36,247 nt of DNA. It comes from Anaerolineaceae bacterium (GTDB taxonomy: Bacteria; Chloroflexota; Anaerolineae; Anaerolineales; Anaerolineaceae). The translations under genes and the position numbers were made by a program. The DNA is taken from positions 1 to 36,247 of the forward strand of contig JAHYJK010000014.1 in NCBI GenBank assembly GCA_019429225.1, given 5' to 3'. Under the pieces are notes generated by a model. That model was not told where the DNA came from, searched no databases, and worked only from the letters and a program-made list of their open reading frames with translations. Positions 1-8,303 of this stretch are shown piece by piece. Position 1 is the first letter of the stretch. Each line of letters opens with the position of its first letter.

Positions 1-18
1 CGTGTGCTCTTCCGATCT
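1..18. other. Illumina adapter remnant at contig end
   Basis: The first 18 bases are identical to the 3' end of the TruSeq read-2 adapter (ending GCTCTTCCGATCT). The coding frame of the permease to the right is sensible up to base 19, and the 18 bases add nothing FtsX-like. This is an untrimmed sequencing artefact, not genomic DNA. Confidence 0.95.
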
Positions 19-2085
19 AACATTCAAACTCAATGTTCCACTCAATCCAATCCCTCCCACGATACCTGTCAGAACAGAGAGAAACAATAGCAGGTAAATC
101 AAAACCTCAATTTTCTCGAGTCCCTGTTTCGTAATTTCTTCACGAGCTATGATCGAATCTACTCTGTAACCAGATGTAGTCAGATGCTCATCAATCATGT
201 TTGCGATCTTGATTTGATATGCCAGGTCATGCTCTTGGGTTACAACCCGATAAGATATGGCATGCGATGGTGAGTTCAGGATTTTTGCCAGGTTGTCGTG
301 GGCAGTAAATGCATATTTTTGATCCAACCCGGTGTAATGGAAGATGCCTGTCACGGTCCAATACTCTTCATTTCCGTTGATATCCAGGGCGATTTGATCG
401 CCGGGTTTTAGATCGGGATAGTTGTTCCAGAAGGCATCATTTACCACAAGGGAATATTGCTCATCTGGTTGTATCCATCGTCCAATATTCACGACCTGTT
501 TTACCAAAGTACTATTCTGTGGTGGACCCACCAGTAAGACATTTTCAGTGGTAGTGGTGGTTTTTAACAATGCCGTAGTTGCCATCCAGGCTTCTGATTT
601 AACAACCCCAGGTACTTTTTGAATTTGATAATTTATCTCCTCGATTAGATAGTTACGATCCATATTGAGGAAAAGGTCAGCCTGGTTATATTGGAGGACT
701 CGCTCAATTTGTTTCTCAAGCGATAATTCCACATTAAAAACAGAGATAAAAATTGCACAACCCAGAGATAATGTGAAGATCGTTAGCAGCAGGCGGCCTT
801 TTTGGCGGAAGGTGTTACGAATACCGAGGGTGATGATGCCGTCTTTACTGCGAATGTTGTCTAACCAGAGATCAAATTTGCCTGGCTTTGTGGCATGATT
901 AATAAGTTTTGCTGTCAGGGCTTTATGGATGGGAATGCTGGCTCCCTGGACAATTGGTTTTATTGCAGCCATAACTGGAATGATTAACGTGACAATTGCC
1001 TGAATGATGATGACTTTTGGAAGATAGATGAATAAGTCTGGCGTTAATAATCTGCCATTCAGCACAGGCAGGATGTTGGCACACAGGATTCTGCCAACGT
1101 AGGCACTGGCAGGAATCGCGATCATTAATGAGATTAGGCTGAAGAAAATCACCAAAGCCAGATACATTCCAATGATCTGGTTACGTTGTCCTCCTACCAG
1201 TTTAATGACTCCAATCTGACGAATGTGTTGTGCCATAAGCGCATTCATCGTGTTAATAATCAAGGCACTACTTAAAATCAGAATGAATATACCTATAAAT
1301 CCAATAATCACCGAAATGGCGTTGATGTAGTTGGTAAATGGTTGATCGGTAGAAAGTCTGACTGATTGATTGAAAATCCTACGCCCACTATTTTCAATTT
1401 CTTCACTGACCTGTCTGGCTACTTCTTCGATATTTTCAAGATCGTTTTGATCACCCGTAACGGTAAGTGCAAGATTATTATATTTTTTTGGTTGATACAA
1501 ATATTCCAGGCTTTCAAGTGTGATGAACCCTATGCGTTCATTGAAAGTGATGGCCAGATCGGAGCTATAATCAAAAACGGTTCCGGCAACTTTTATTTCC
1601 TTTTGCGTACCATCATTCAGTTTAATCAAAATGGTTGCGCCTGGCCCAACTGGCAATGACTCCAGGGAACTTTCTGTGATCAGAATTTCTTTAAAGTCCG
1701 GATAGGTTTTTCCACTTGATGGGGTAAGAATTTTTATGCGCTGATTGGATAAATCATCCATGGCAATTAAGCTCAAGGTCATCCAATTACCACTTTCAGG
1801 ATTTTTCACTTTTGCAGAAATGTTGGTCCTGCCAATAACATCTTTAACCCGATCAATCCGTTGAATGGTCTTCACCAAATCTTCATCAAAGGGTTCGGTT
1901 TGGATTTGAATATTGGCTGGATTGGTGGAGAGATAGGTTGTGACCATACTATCCGGAATGACAAAGTATCCAACCCCGACCACGCCGACAGAGAAAATTC
2001 CGATCGAAATGGACGCTATGATCAACAATGACCGTGCTTTATTTTCCCAAAAATCGGCAATCACTTTCTTCCAGCGCGGTCTCAT
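19..2085 (-). CDS. MacB/FtsX-type ABC transporter permease (3' end missing)
   Basis: This is the integral membrane subunit of a MacB/LolCDE-like ABC system. Such systems move lipophilic substrates, peptides or drugs out of the membrane, using energy from the paired ATPase. The reading frame is open for about 689 codons and runs off the contig end. A first membrane segment lies near residues 18-40 and is followed by a large extracytoplasmic domain. Membrane segments near 250-275, 303-330 and 347-375 form the first FtsX domain. A second such unit starts near 432-455, and another segment near 657-683 reads into the conserved GIGLSGTLSLNV-like stretch just before the adapter. Roughly 100 residues are missing. 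The start ATG overlaps the stop of the upstream ATPase gene (ATGA), which implies translational coupling. The substrate is unknown. Confidence 0.88.
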
Positions 2086-2822
2086 GGTTTCGCCTCTGCA
2101 TTCCCAACAGATGGTAACGATCGCCGTTTTTCGCTGACAATTCTGCCATCAACCAGTTTCAGAACCCTTCTTGCGCGTTTTGCCAGGTCTTCGTCATGGG
2201 TTACCATGATGATTGTTTTCCCAGAAGAGGACAGTGTCTGGAAAATGTTGAATATTTTTTCTGCTTCCCCCGAACTCAGATTTCCGGTTGGTTCATCTGC
2301 AATCAGGATCGGTGGATCATTTGCCAATGCCCTGGCAATGGCCGTACTTTGCTGTTGACCACCAGAAACCAAATAGGGTCTTTTATGTGCATAATTTTGT
2401 AAGCCAACCTGGCTTAACAAATCGTGTGCCCGATCTAACCGTTCGGATTGGGAAAATTTACCTGCAATCTGCATGGGAAGCATGACATTTTCCACGAGAG
2501 ATAAAACAGGAATTAGTTGGTAAAACTGGAATACAATCCCCAGGTTTTCACCGCGCCATTTGGACATGGCCGTTTCTCTCATTGTGTGAATCTCGATTCC
2601 ATTAACAATGACTTTTCCGGAAGTTGGTTTGTCAATACCGGTGATCATATTCATAAGTGTGGATTTTCCACTGCCAGATCTACCGACCACAGCAGTAAAT
2701 TCATGTTGGTGAAAAGCAATGCTTATATCGCTCAATGCTACAAACTGCATGGATGCTGCTTGAAAAATTTTGCTTAAATTCAATATCTTAATAAATGGAG
2801 GAAATTGATTCGAATCAGGCAT
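2082..2822 (-). CDS. ABC transporter ATP-binding protein (MacB/LolD type)
   Basis: This is the cytoplasmic ATPase subunit of the MacB/LolD family and the second of two in this operon. Walker A is GRSGSGKST, Walker B is ILIADEPTGN and the switch histidine lies in MVTHDE. The signature region reads VSGGQQQSTAIARAL, where the family usually has SGGQQQRVAIARAL, so the conserved Arg-Val pair is replaced by Ser-Thr. I chose the ATG at 2822, which follows a GGGGG-rich ribosome site and overlaps the upstream gene by only 8 bp. An earlier ATG at 2858 would overlap it by 44 bp. Two different ATPases feeding one permease suggests a heteromeric pair or a second permease outside the window. Confidence 0.9.
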   Translation of the reverse strand: MPDSNQFPPFIKILNLSKIFQAASMQFVALSDISIAFHQHEFTAVVGRSGSGKSTLMNMITGIDKPTSGKVIVNGIEIHTMRETAMSKWRGENLGIVFQFYQLIPVLSLVENVMLPMQIAGKFSQSERLDRAHDLLSQVGLQNYAHKRPYLVSGGQQQSTAIARALANDPPILIADEPTGNLSSGEAEKIFNIFQTLSSSGKTIIMVTHDEDLAKRARRVLKLVDGRIVSEKRRSLPSVGNAEAKP

Positions 2823-3528
2823 GTTTCCCCCTTTTTGCTTCTTTTCTGATGACGCCATCCACTAATAAAAAGAGGTGATCAAACAATGGTAATAGCTGTT
2901 GATCGTGAGTGACCATCACCACTGTTTTTCCGGATTTAACAATCTGTTTAAATATTTTGAAGATGACCAGGCTGGTCTGGGAATCTAATGATCCGGTAGG
3001 TTCGTCCGCCACAATAATTTGCGGGTCATTGATTAATGCGCGTGCGATGGCTACCCGTTGGCGTTGCCCCCCGGAAATCGAAGCTGGAGATTTTTGGGCA
3101 TGTTCGGCAATTTCGAGCCTGGTTAAGATCTGCATAGCTATTCTTGCACTGTTCGTTCGTGAATAATCACCACACAAATCCATTGGCAGCAGGACATTAT
3201 CCAGAATGCTAACCTGGTTCAATAATTCGAAAGATTGAAAGACAACCCCCATGGTCTTACCACGCCAATGGGTCATTTTCTCCTGGTTGGTCTGATGGAG
3301 AGGAAAACCATCAATCCAGAGTTCACCTTCTGTCAGGCGATCCACACCGGTCAGAACATTCACCAGAGTGGATTTTCCCGCACCGGACTTGCCAATCACA
3401 CCCACAAATGAGCCCTGTTTTATGCTCATATTTACGTGATTTAAGGCGTTCACATTTCCAGCAGGGGAAAAGTACGTTTTGGTTACATTCTTAAGTTCAA
3501 TATAGCTGGATTTATTGGTTACCATCAT
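2815..3528 (-). CDS. ABC transporter ATP-binding protein (MacB/LolD type)
   Basis: This is the first gene of the leftward ABC operon, a 237-residue ATPase of the MacB/LolD family. All motifs are canonical: Walker A GKSGAGKST, Q-loop in VVFQSFELL, signature SISGGQRQRVAIARAL, Walker B IIVADEPTGSLDS and H-loop MVTHD. Unlike the downstream copy, its signature motif is fully standard, so in a heterodimer this subunit would carry the conventional composite site. It is divergent from the TetR gene at 3667, with about 138 bp between the two start codons. Regulation of the operon by that repressor is a reasonable inference. Confidence 0.92.
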   Translation of the reverse strand: MMVTNKSSYIELKNVTKTYFSPAGNVNALNHVNMSIKQGSFVGVIGKSGAGKSTLVNVLTGVDRLTEGELWIDGFPLHQTNQEKMTHWRGKTMGVVFQSFELLNQVSILDNVLLPMDLCGDYSRTNSARIAMQILTRLEIAEHAQKSPASISGGQRQRVAIARALINDPQIIVADEPTGSLDSQTSLVIFKIFKQIVKSGKTVVMVTHDQQLLPLFDHLFLLVDGVIRKEAKRGKHA

Positions 3529-3580
3529 TAAATTTACTTCTGTCTTTTATTTTACAAATGAAGCGTTATTATGTATAAAT

Positions 3581-3609
3581 ATCCTAAAGTTTTCTGATCG
3601 TTATGTCAA
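3581..3609 (-). promoter_or_regulatory. Predicted sigma-70-type promoter of the ABC operon
   Basis: On the minus strand a perfect -35 TTGACA (3609-3604) is followed after exactly 17 bases by TAGGAT (3586-3581) as a -10 box. The -10 box and its downstream flank resemble one arm of the inverted repeat at 4254-4303 (16 of 21 aligned bases), so a TetR operator may overlap the promoter. Confidence 0.55.
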
Positions 3610-3666
3610 TCATGTTCTCCTAATGAGATTTTTTGATCTGTAAATAAATTGACAGAAAGGATTGAA

Positions 3667-4254
3667 ATGTCAACAAAAGACTCCACAGATTTAAGGGTCA
3701 GGCGTACCCGCAAGTGGCTGCAGGAAGCGTTATTGTCTCTGATGCTGGAAAAACCATTTACGAGGATATCAATTGCAGAGATAACCGATCAGGCGCAGGT
3801 ATCCCGCCCCACTTTTTATTTGCATTACCGCAATAAGGAAGAAGTTTTAGAAGATTATCTGGATTCAATGTATAAAAATTTTATGATAGACATGCAACCC
3901 TTTCTGGATTCGATCATACAGGGGAAAATTGCGGTGAAATTTTTTGATCAAATTGCTGACCAGGCGGTGTTCTTGCGGTCACTAATTGATTCGGAAGTTT
4001 CAAATCTGGTTATGAATAAGTTGCACAAGTATTGTTATGATGTCATCAAGCAATCTTTGGATCAGGCACCATACCCGTCCATGGAAGGTATAATCTGGGA
4101 TTATGTTATCGCCAGTATTGCCGGTAGTGTATATGCGATGAGTATCCGGTGGTTACAAATGGATATGCCACACACACCGAAAGAAATGGGGGAATTGACC
4201 ATGCGGTTAATCCGGCCAGGAATACGGGATTTATTGATTCAGGGTGGAGAATGA
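3667..4254 (+). CDS. TetR family transcriptional regulator
   Basis: This is a one-component repressor with an N-terminal TetR helix-turn-helix. The recognisable core runs RRTRKWLQEALLSLM, then ISIAEITDQAQVSRPTFYLHY, then RNKEEVLEDYLD, followed by an alpha-helical ligand-binding domain. I prefer the ATG at 3667, preceded by AGAAAGG six bases upstream, over the TTG at 3649; this gives 195 residues, typical for TetR. The gene is divergent from the ABC efflux operon, the usual arrangement for a TetR repressor of a drug or lipid exporter. The ligand is unknown. The last base of the stop codon is the first base of a perfect inverted repeat. Confidence 0.92.
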   Translation: MSTKDSTDLRVRRTRKWLQEALLSLMLEKPFTRISIAEITDQAQVSRPTFYLHYRNKEEVLEDYLDSMYKNFMIDMQPFLDSIIQGKIAVKFFDQIADQAVFLRSLIDSEVSNLVMNKLHKYCYDVIKQSLDQAPYPSMEGIIWDYVIASIAGSVYAMSIRWLQMDMPHTPKEMGELTMRLIRPGIRDLLIQGGE

Positions 4255-4303
4255 TAGTGTTTATTTATCCTAAACAAAAATGTATAGGATAAATAAACAC
4301 TAT
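4254..4303. repeat. Perfect 19-bp inverted repeat with 12-base spacer
   Basis: The left arm 4254-4272 and right arm 4285-4303 are exact reverse complements (19 of 19), separated by 12 A-rich bases. The stem is AT-rich and no T-run follows on the + strand, so it is not a textbook terminator for tetR. It lies 71 bp before recD2. It could still end transcription, act as a TetR operator (see the promoter at 3581-3609), or be the remains of a small mobile element. Confidence 0.9.
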
Positions 4304-4374
4304 GTTGAAAATGATTATTTGTAAATCTGATCCGTTTCCTTTCCGCTCTTAATATTCTTTGGTAAGATCAAACC

Positions 4375-6600
4375 ATGACACCAGAAAATAACGCCGACTC
4401 ACTTTTAAAGCAAACCCTGGAAGGTGTGCTGGAAAGAATTACATTTCAGAATGATGAAAATGGTTACACCATTGCGAAAATTCTTCCCAAAGGAAAAATC
4501 CAACCCGTCACAGTTGTGGGAGCATTGGCAGGTGTGCAGGTGGGGGAATCGCTGGTATTAACCGGAATCTGGACCAATCATCATCAATATGGACGTCAAT
4601 TTGAAGTGAAGTCCTATCAGGTGCGGTATCCGGCCACGTTGGAAGGTATTCGCAAGTATCTGGGCAGCGGGTTGATCAAAGGGGTGGGTCCGGTGACAGC
4701 CAGTAAAATTGTAGATTTTTTTGGGCTAAAAACACTGGATGTGCTGGATAAAACCCCACAGAAAATTTTGGAAGTGCCTGGTATTGGACCTTCTAAAACG
4801 GACCTGATTGGCAAAGCCTGGATTGAACAACAACAGATTAAGGAAGTAATGTTGTTTCTACAAAGCAATGGTGTCAGTGCCAGCCTGGCTGTCAAGATTT
4901 ATAAGCAATATGGTGAAAAATCGATTCAGGTGGTGCGGGAGACTCCTTATCAATTAGCACGCGATATTTTTGGAGTTGGTTTCAAAACTGCTGACCAGAT
5001 TGCACAAAAATTGGGTCTGGCCATGGATTCACCGGAAAGGATTCAAACCGGATTGTTGTATGCCCTGGGGAATCTTAGTAATGAAGGGCATTGTTTTGCC
5101 ACCCAGGATCAACTTCTGGCCGTGTCGGTTCCCTTACTGGATCTGCCAAAAGAACTATGTTCAGCTCAAATCAAAACCCTGATTGCACAGGAAGCCATTA
5201 TCGCGGATAAAGAAGTGCTATACCTGCCACCGTTTTATCATGCTGAGAAAGGGGTGGCCAATAAAATTTTACGGATCATGCAAAGTAGTCTGGATCGGTT
5301 GGGAACATTCCAAAAAGTGAACTGGCAGTTAGCTTTTTCGGTTCTGGATCGAACCGGTCAGATTCAATTGACCACGCAGCAGAAACTGGCCATCCAGACT
5401 GCATTAACCGAAAAGGTAAGTGTCCTTACAGGGGGTCCAGGTACCGGAAAAAGCACCATTACCGGATCTATCATCCAACTTATGAAAGAAAGGCATGCAT
5501 CTGTTTTGTTGGCAGCTCCTACTGGCAGGGCAGCCAAACGATTAAGTGAAACGACTGGATTACAGGCCAAAACCATCCACCGCTTATTGGAGTTTACTCC
5601 CTCGGAAGGTGTTAATTTTGCCAGGGATCGTGAGAATCCACTGGATGCTGATCTGATCATCATCGATGAAACATCCATGGTGGACATCTTGCTGATGAAT
5701 CATCTGCTTAATGCTGTGGAAGTGGGTTCGCATATCCTGCTCGTGGGTGATATGGATCAGTTGCCTTCCGTTGGCGCGGGCAATGTGTTGCGGGATTTGA
5801 TTGAGAGCCATGTGATTCCCGTGATTCGTCTGGATACGATTTTTCGGCAGGCGGAAGATAGTTACATTATCGTGAACGCACACCGCATCAATAATGGTGA
5901 AATGCCATTATATCCAAAAGACTCGACAGATTTCTTTTTATTCCCTGAGACGGATGCCATCAAAGCAGCTGATTGGGTAGTCGATCTGGTCAGTCAGCGG
6001 GTGCCGAATAAATTTGGATTTGACCCGATCCGGGATATCCAGGTGCTGACACCCATGCATCGCGGAGCCAGCGGGGTGACCGAATTGAATGAAAGATTAC
6101 AAAATGCCCTCAATCCGGAAGATCCACGAAAAGCGGCAGTAAGGCATGGATCAAGAGTTTTCAGGGTGGGTGATCGGGTGATGCAAATCCGCAATGATTA
6201 CGATCGCCAGATTTTTAATGGGGATCTGGGAATGATCGCCAGTATTGACACAGAAAATCATATTGTGATGGTCAACTTTGAAGAACGCTTGGTGCCCTGC
6301 GAGACAGTCCAATTAGACGAGTTGGTGCATGCTTATGCCATCAGCATTCACAAATCTCAGGGATCTGAGTTCCCTGTGGTGGTCATTCCTTTACTGATGC
6401 AGCATTATATGATGTTACAGCGCAATCTGCTTTATACAGCTGTGACCCGCGCCAGAAAGCTGGTGGTGATGGTGGGGGACAAAAAATCGATTGGAATGGC
6501 AGTGCGCAACAATAAAATTGCCTTACGAAATACCTTTTTGAAAGAAAGGTTGCAGGTAAAACCAGAGCAAGAGCCATCCAACTTATTATGGCAGGTTTAG
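4375..6600 (+). CDS. recD2: RecD2-like ATP-dependent DNA helicase
   Basis: This is a superfamily 1B 5'-3' DNA helicase of the RecD2 (RecD-like) class, found in bacteria without RecBC and involved in DNA repair and replication-fork processing. Its 741 residues match the family length. The N-terminal OB-like domain starts LEGVLERITFQNDENGYTIA. Tandem helix-hairpin-helix elements follow, for example VPGIGPSKTDLIGKAW near residue 137 and GVGFKTADQIA near 200. Walker A GGPGTGKST is near residue 352 and Walker B LIIIDETSMVD near 430. The C-terminal UvrD-like motif YAISIHKSQGSEFPVVV is present. All key residues are intact. Its TAG stop overlaps the stop of the convergent DegV gene by 4 bp. Confidence 0.96.
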   Translation: MTPENNADSLLKQTLEGVLERITFQNDENGYTIAKILPKGKIQPVTVVGALAGVQVGESLVLTGIWTNHHQYGRQFEVKSYQVRYPATLEGIRKYLGSGLIKGVGPVTASKIVDFFGLKTLDVLDKTPQKILEVPGIGPSKTDLIGKAWIEQQQIKEVMLFLQSNGVSASLAVKIYKQYGEKSIQVVRETPYQLARDIFGVGFKTADQIAQKLGLAMDSPERIQTGLLYALGNLSNEGHCFATQDQLLAVSVPLLDLPKELCSAQIKTLIAQEAIIADKEVLYLPPFYHAEKGVANKILRIMQSSLDRLGTFQKVNWQLAFSVLDRTGQIQLTTQQKLAIQTALTEKVSVLTGGPGTGKSTITGSIIQLMKERHASVLLAAPTGRAAKRLSETTGLQAKTIHRLLEFTPSEGVNFARDRENPLDADLIIIDETSMVDILLMNHLLNAVEVGSHILLVGDMDQLPSVGAGNVLRDLIESHVIPVIRLDTIFRQAEDSYIIVNAHRINNGEMPLYPKDSTDFFLFPETDAIKAADWVVDLVSQRVPNKFGFDPIRDIQVLTPMHRGASGVTELNERLQNALNPEDPRKAAVRHGSRVFRVGDRVMQIRNDYDRQIFNGDLGMIASIDTENHIVMVNFEERLVPCETVQLDELVHAYAISIHKSQGSEFPVVVIPLLMQHYMMLQRNLLYTAVTRARKLVVMVGDKKSIGMAVRNNKIALRNTFLKERLQVKPEQEPSNLLWQV

Positions 6601-7430
6601 CTGGTTACGCAAATCAGCCCTATCCCATTTGGACCAACATGTGCCCCAACCGCCGGGGTAACCATCTGATAAATTGGCTGGTTATTTTCAGGGATCAGAG
6701 AATAGGCTTTCTGGTATAGCCATTTGGCTGCTCCCAATGCCTGTGTGTGTACAACTGACACATGCTCCAAAGGTCCTAAATTGCGTACATAGGTTAACAT
6801 GCGATCGATTGCTTTTCCTTGGGTTCTGACTTTTTCAAAAATTGGATTTCCGGCATGAAATGTCATTAATGGTTTGATACGTAACAAAGAACCAATGCCC
6901 CGCATGGCAAGATTAATCCTGCCACTGAGATGCAGGAATTTTAATGTATCTAACAATGCGTACACATAAGTTCGCTTTCCCAGATCGGTAACCACTTCTA
7001 TTATTTCTTTCACAGTAGCACCATTTTCAGCCATTTTACAGGCAGTAATCACCTGTAATCCAGCACCAAGGGTTAGTTGTTGCGAATCATGAATGGTCAC
7101 TGGTATTTTTACCTCGCTGGCAGCTTTAATAGTGGAATTGTAAATCGTGCTGAGATTGCTGGCAACGTGAATGGAAAGCACATGATCAAATCCATCATCT
7201 GCTGCCTGTGCATAAACTCTGGCATACGTTTCCGGTCCAGGCGCAGCAGTTTTGGGATGTTGAGGAAAGCCATCCAGACTGTCATAAAATTGTTTTCGCG
7301 TCATTTCCACCCCATCCAGATAGCTCTGATTGCCGATGTTGATGTAAGATGGCACTACTTTGATGTCATATTGTTGAATGATTTCATCAGGTATATCGCA
7401 GACACTGTCGGTTACTATCTTGATGCGCAT
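6597..7430 (-). CDS. DegV family fatty-acid-binding protein
   Basis: DegV proteins bind long-chain fatty acids; some (FakB) present them to the kinase FakA for phosphorylation. The N-terminus MRIKIVTDSVCDIPDEI and the early DGVEMTRKQFYDSL are diagnostic. Further conserved parts are HVASNLSTIYNSTIKAA and the C-terminal HVGPNGIGLICV. I chose the ATG at 7430, with AGAGGC just upstream, giving 277 residues, the usual length. The frame stays open for 75 codons further upstream, but that stretch is low-complexity and has no family homology. No fakA (DAK kinase) gene is next to it. The gene is divergent from the P-loop protein at 7548. Confidence 0.93.
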   Translation of the reverse strand: MRIKIVTDSVCDIPDEIIQQYDIKVVPSYINIGNQSYLDGVEMTRKQFYDSLDGFPQHPKTAAPGPETYARVYAQAADDGFDHVLSIHVASNLSTIYNSTIKAASEVKIPVTIHDSQQLTLGAGLQVITACKMAENGATVKEIIEVVTDLGKRTYVYALLDTLKFLHLSGRINLAMRGIGSLLRIKPLMTFHAGNPIFEKVRTQGKAIDRMLTYVRNLGPLEHVSVVHTQALGAAKWLYQKAYSLIPENNQPIYQMVTPAVGAHVGPNGIGLICVTS

Positions 7431-7547
7431 ATTGCCTCTTTGATGCCAGGTTTCAAAGAAATTAAAATGATATAAAATAAAACACAACAGAGAGAATTTA
7501 GATGTTAGAACTTGAATAAGTATTATTGTATGCCTTAAAGGAAAAAA

Positions 7548-8276
7548 ATGGAAAAGAAATCTACCTTTGATATTCTGGTTTTGAATGCCCGTCCAGCTGC
7601 TGGAAAAAGTGAAGTAATTGATTATTTGAAACGCTGTTCCATCGAAGAACGTCAAAAACGGTTCAAGATTGCTGATTTTGAGGAAATTGATGATTTTCCG
7701 ATGTTGTGGACCTGGTTTGAAGAAGATGATATTTTACAAAAAATGGGGCTACCCAGGATACACAGTGATGAGCAAGGTTACTTCAAAGGCGACCATCTCT
7801 GGCATTTGTTAATTCGACGAATGTGTTTTGAATATCAGAAAAAGGTGGCTCGAATTCCTGATTACCATCAGACATATACTACAATTTTTGAATTTTCACG
7901 TGGTAGCGAACATGGTGGTTATCGTGAGGCATACCAGCATTTATCCAAAGATGTTGTTGAACGAATGGCAATTCTGTATCTGGACGTATCGTTTAGCGAA
8001 TCTTTACGTAAAAATCGGGCAAGATTTAACCCTGATAAACCGGATAGTATATTGGAACATGGTTTACCGGATGCGAAGTTAGAGCGGATGTACAAGGAAG
8101 TAGATTGGCACGATTTGGTGCGTGACGATCCGGCATACATAACCATTCAGGGTGTCAAAGTGCCATATGTGGTTTTTGAAAATGAGGACGATGTCACCAC
8201 TGCGCGAGGAGATGCCCTTGGAGATCGTCTGGAAGCCAGATTGCAAACCCTCTGGCAAGGTTGGTGTAACAGGTAG
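7548..8276 (+). CDS. Conserved hypothetical protein with P-loop
   Basis: I do not recognise a named family. The 242-residue protein starts with a beta-strand followed by ARPAAGKSE, which fits the AxxxxGKS P-loop pattern, so NTP binding is likely. An acidic stretch IADFEEIDDFPMLWTWFEEDD follows near residue 40. Further on are FEFSRGSEHGGYREAYQHLS and a predicted strand AILYLDVSFSE followed by LRKNRARF. That order (P-loop, central acidic motif, strand then basic helix) resembles nucleoside or adenylate kinases and a lid segment, but this is inference. There is no signal peptide or membrane segment. A good ribosome site (AAAGGA) precedes the ATG. It is convergent with the permease gene at 8304, with 27 bp between. 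Confidence 0.8.
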   Translation: MEKKSTFDILVLNARPAAGKSEVIDYLKRCSIEERQKRFKIADFEEIDDFPMLWTWFEEDDILQKMGLPRIHSDEQGYFKGDHLWHLLIRRMCFEYQKKVARIPDYHQTYTTIFEFSRGSEHGGYREAYQHLSKDVVERMAILYLDVSFSESLRKNRARFNPDKPDSILEHGLPDAKLERMYKEVDWHDLVRDDPAYITIQGVKVPYVVFENEDDVTTARGDALGDRLEARLQTLWQGWCNR

Positions 8277-8303
8277 ATACTAAACATATTGAATTCAAAA
8301 CTC

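Noticed and set aside
2909-3166. Open frames antisense to the ABC, cytochrome and helicase genes
   Set aside because: They are complements of strongly conserved coding sequences and have no homology of their own.
4273-4284. CRISPR-like repeat in the 19-bp inverted repeat
   Set aside because: There is a single inverted pair, no direct repeat array and no cas gene in the window.
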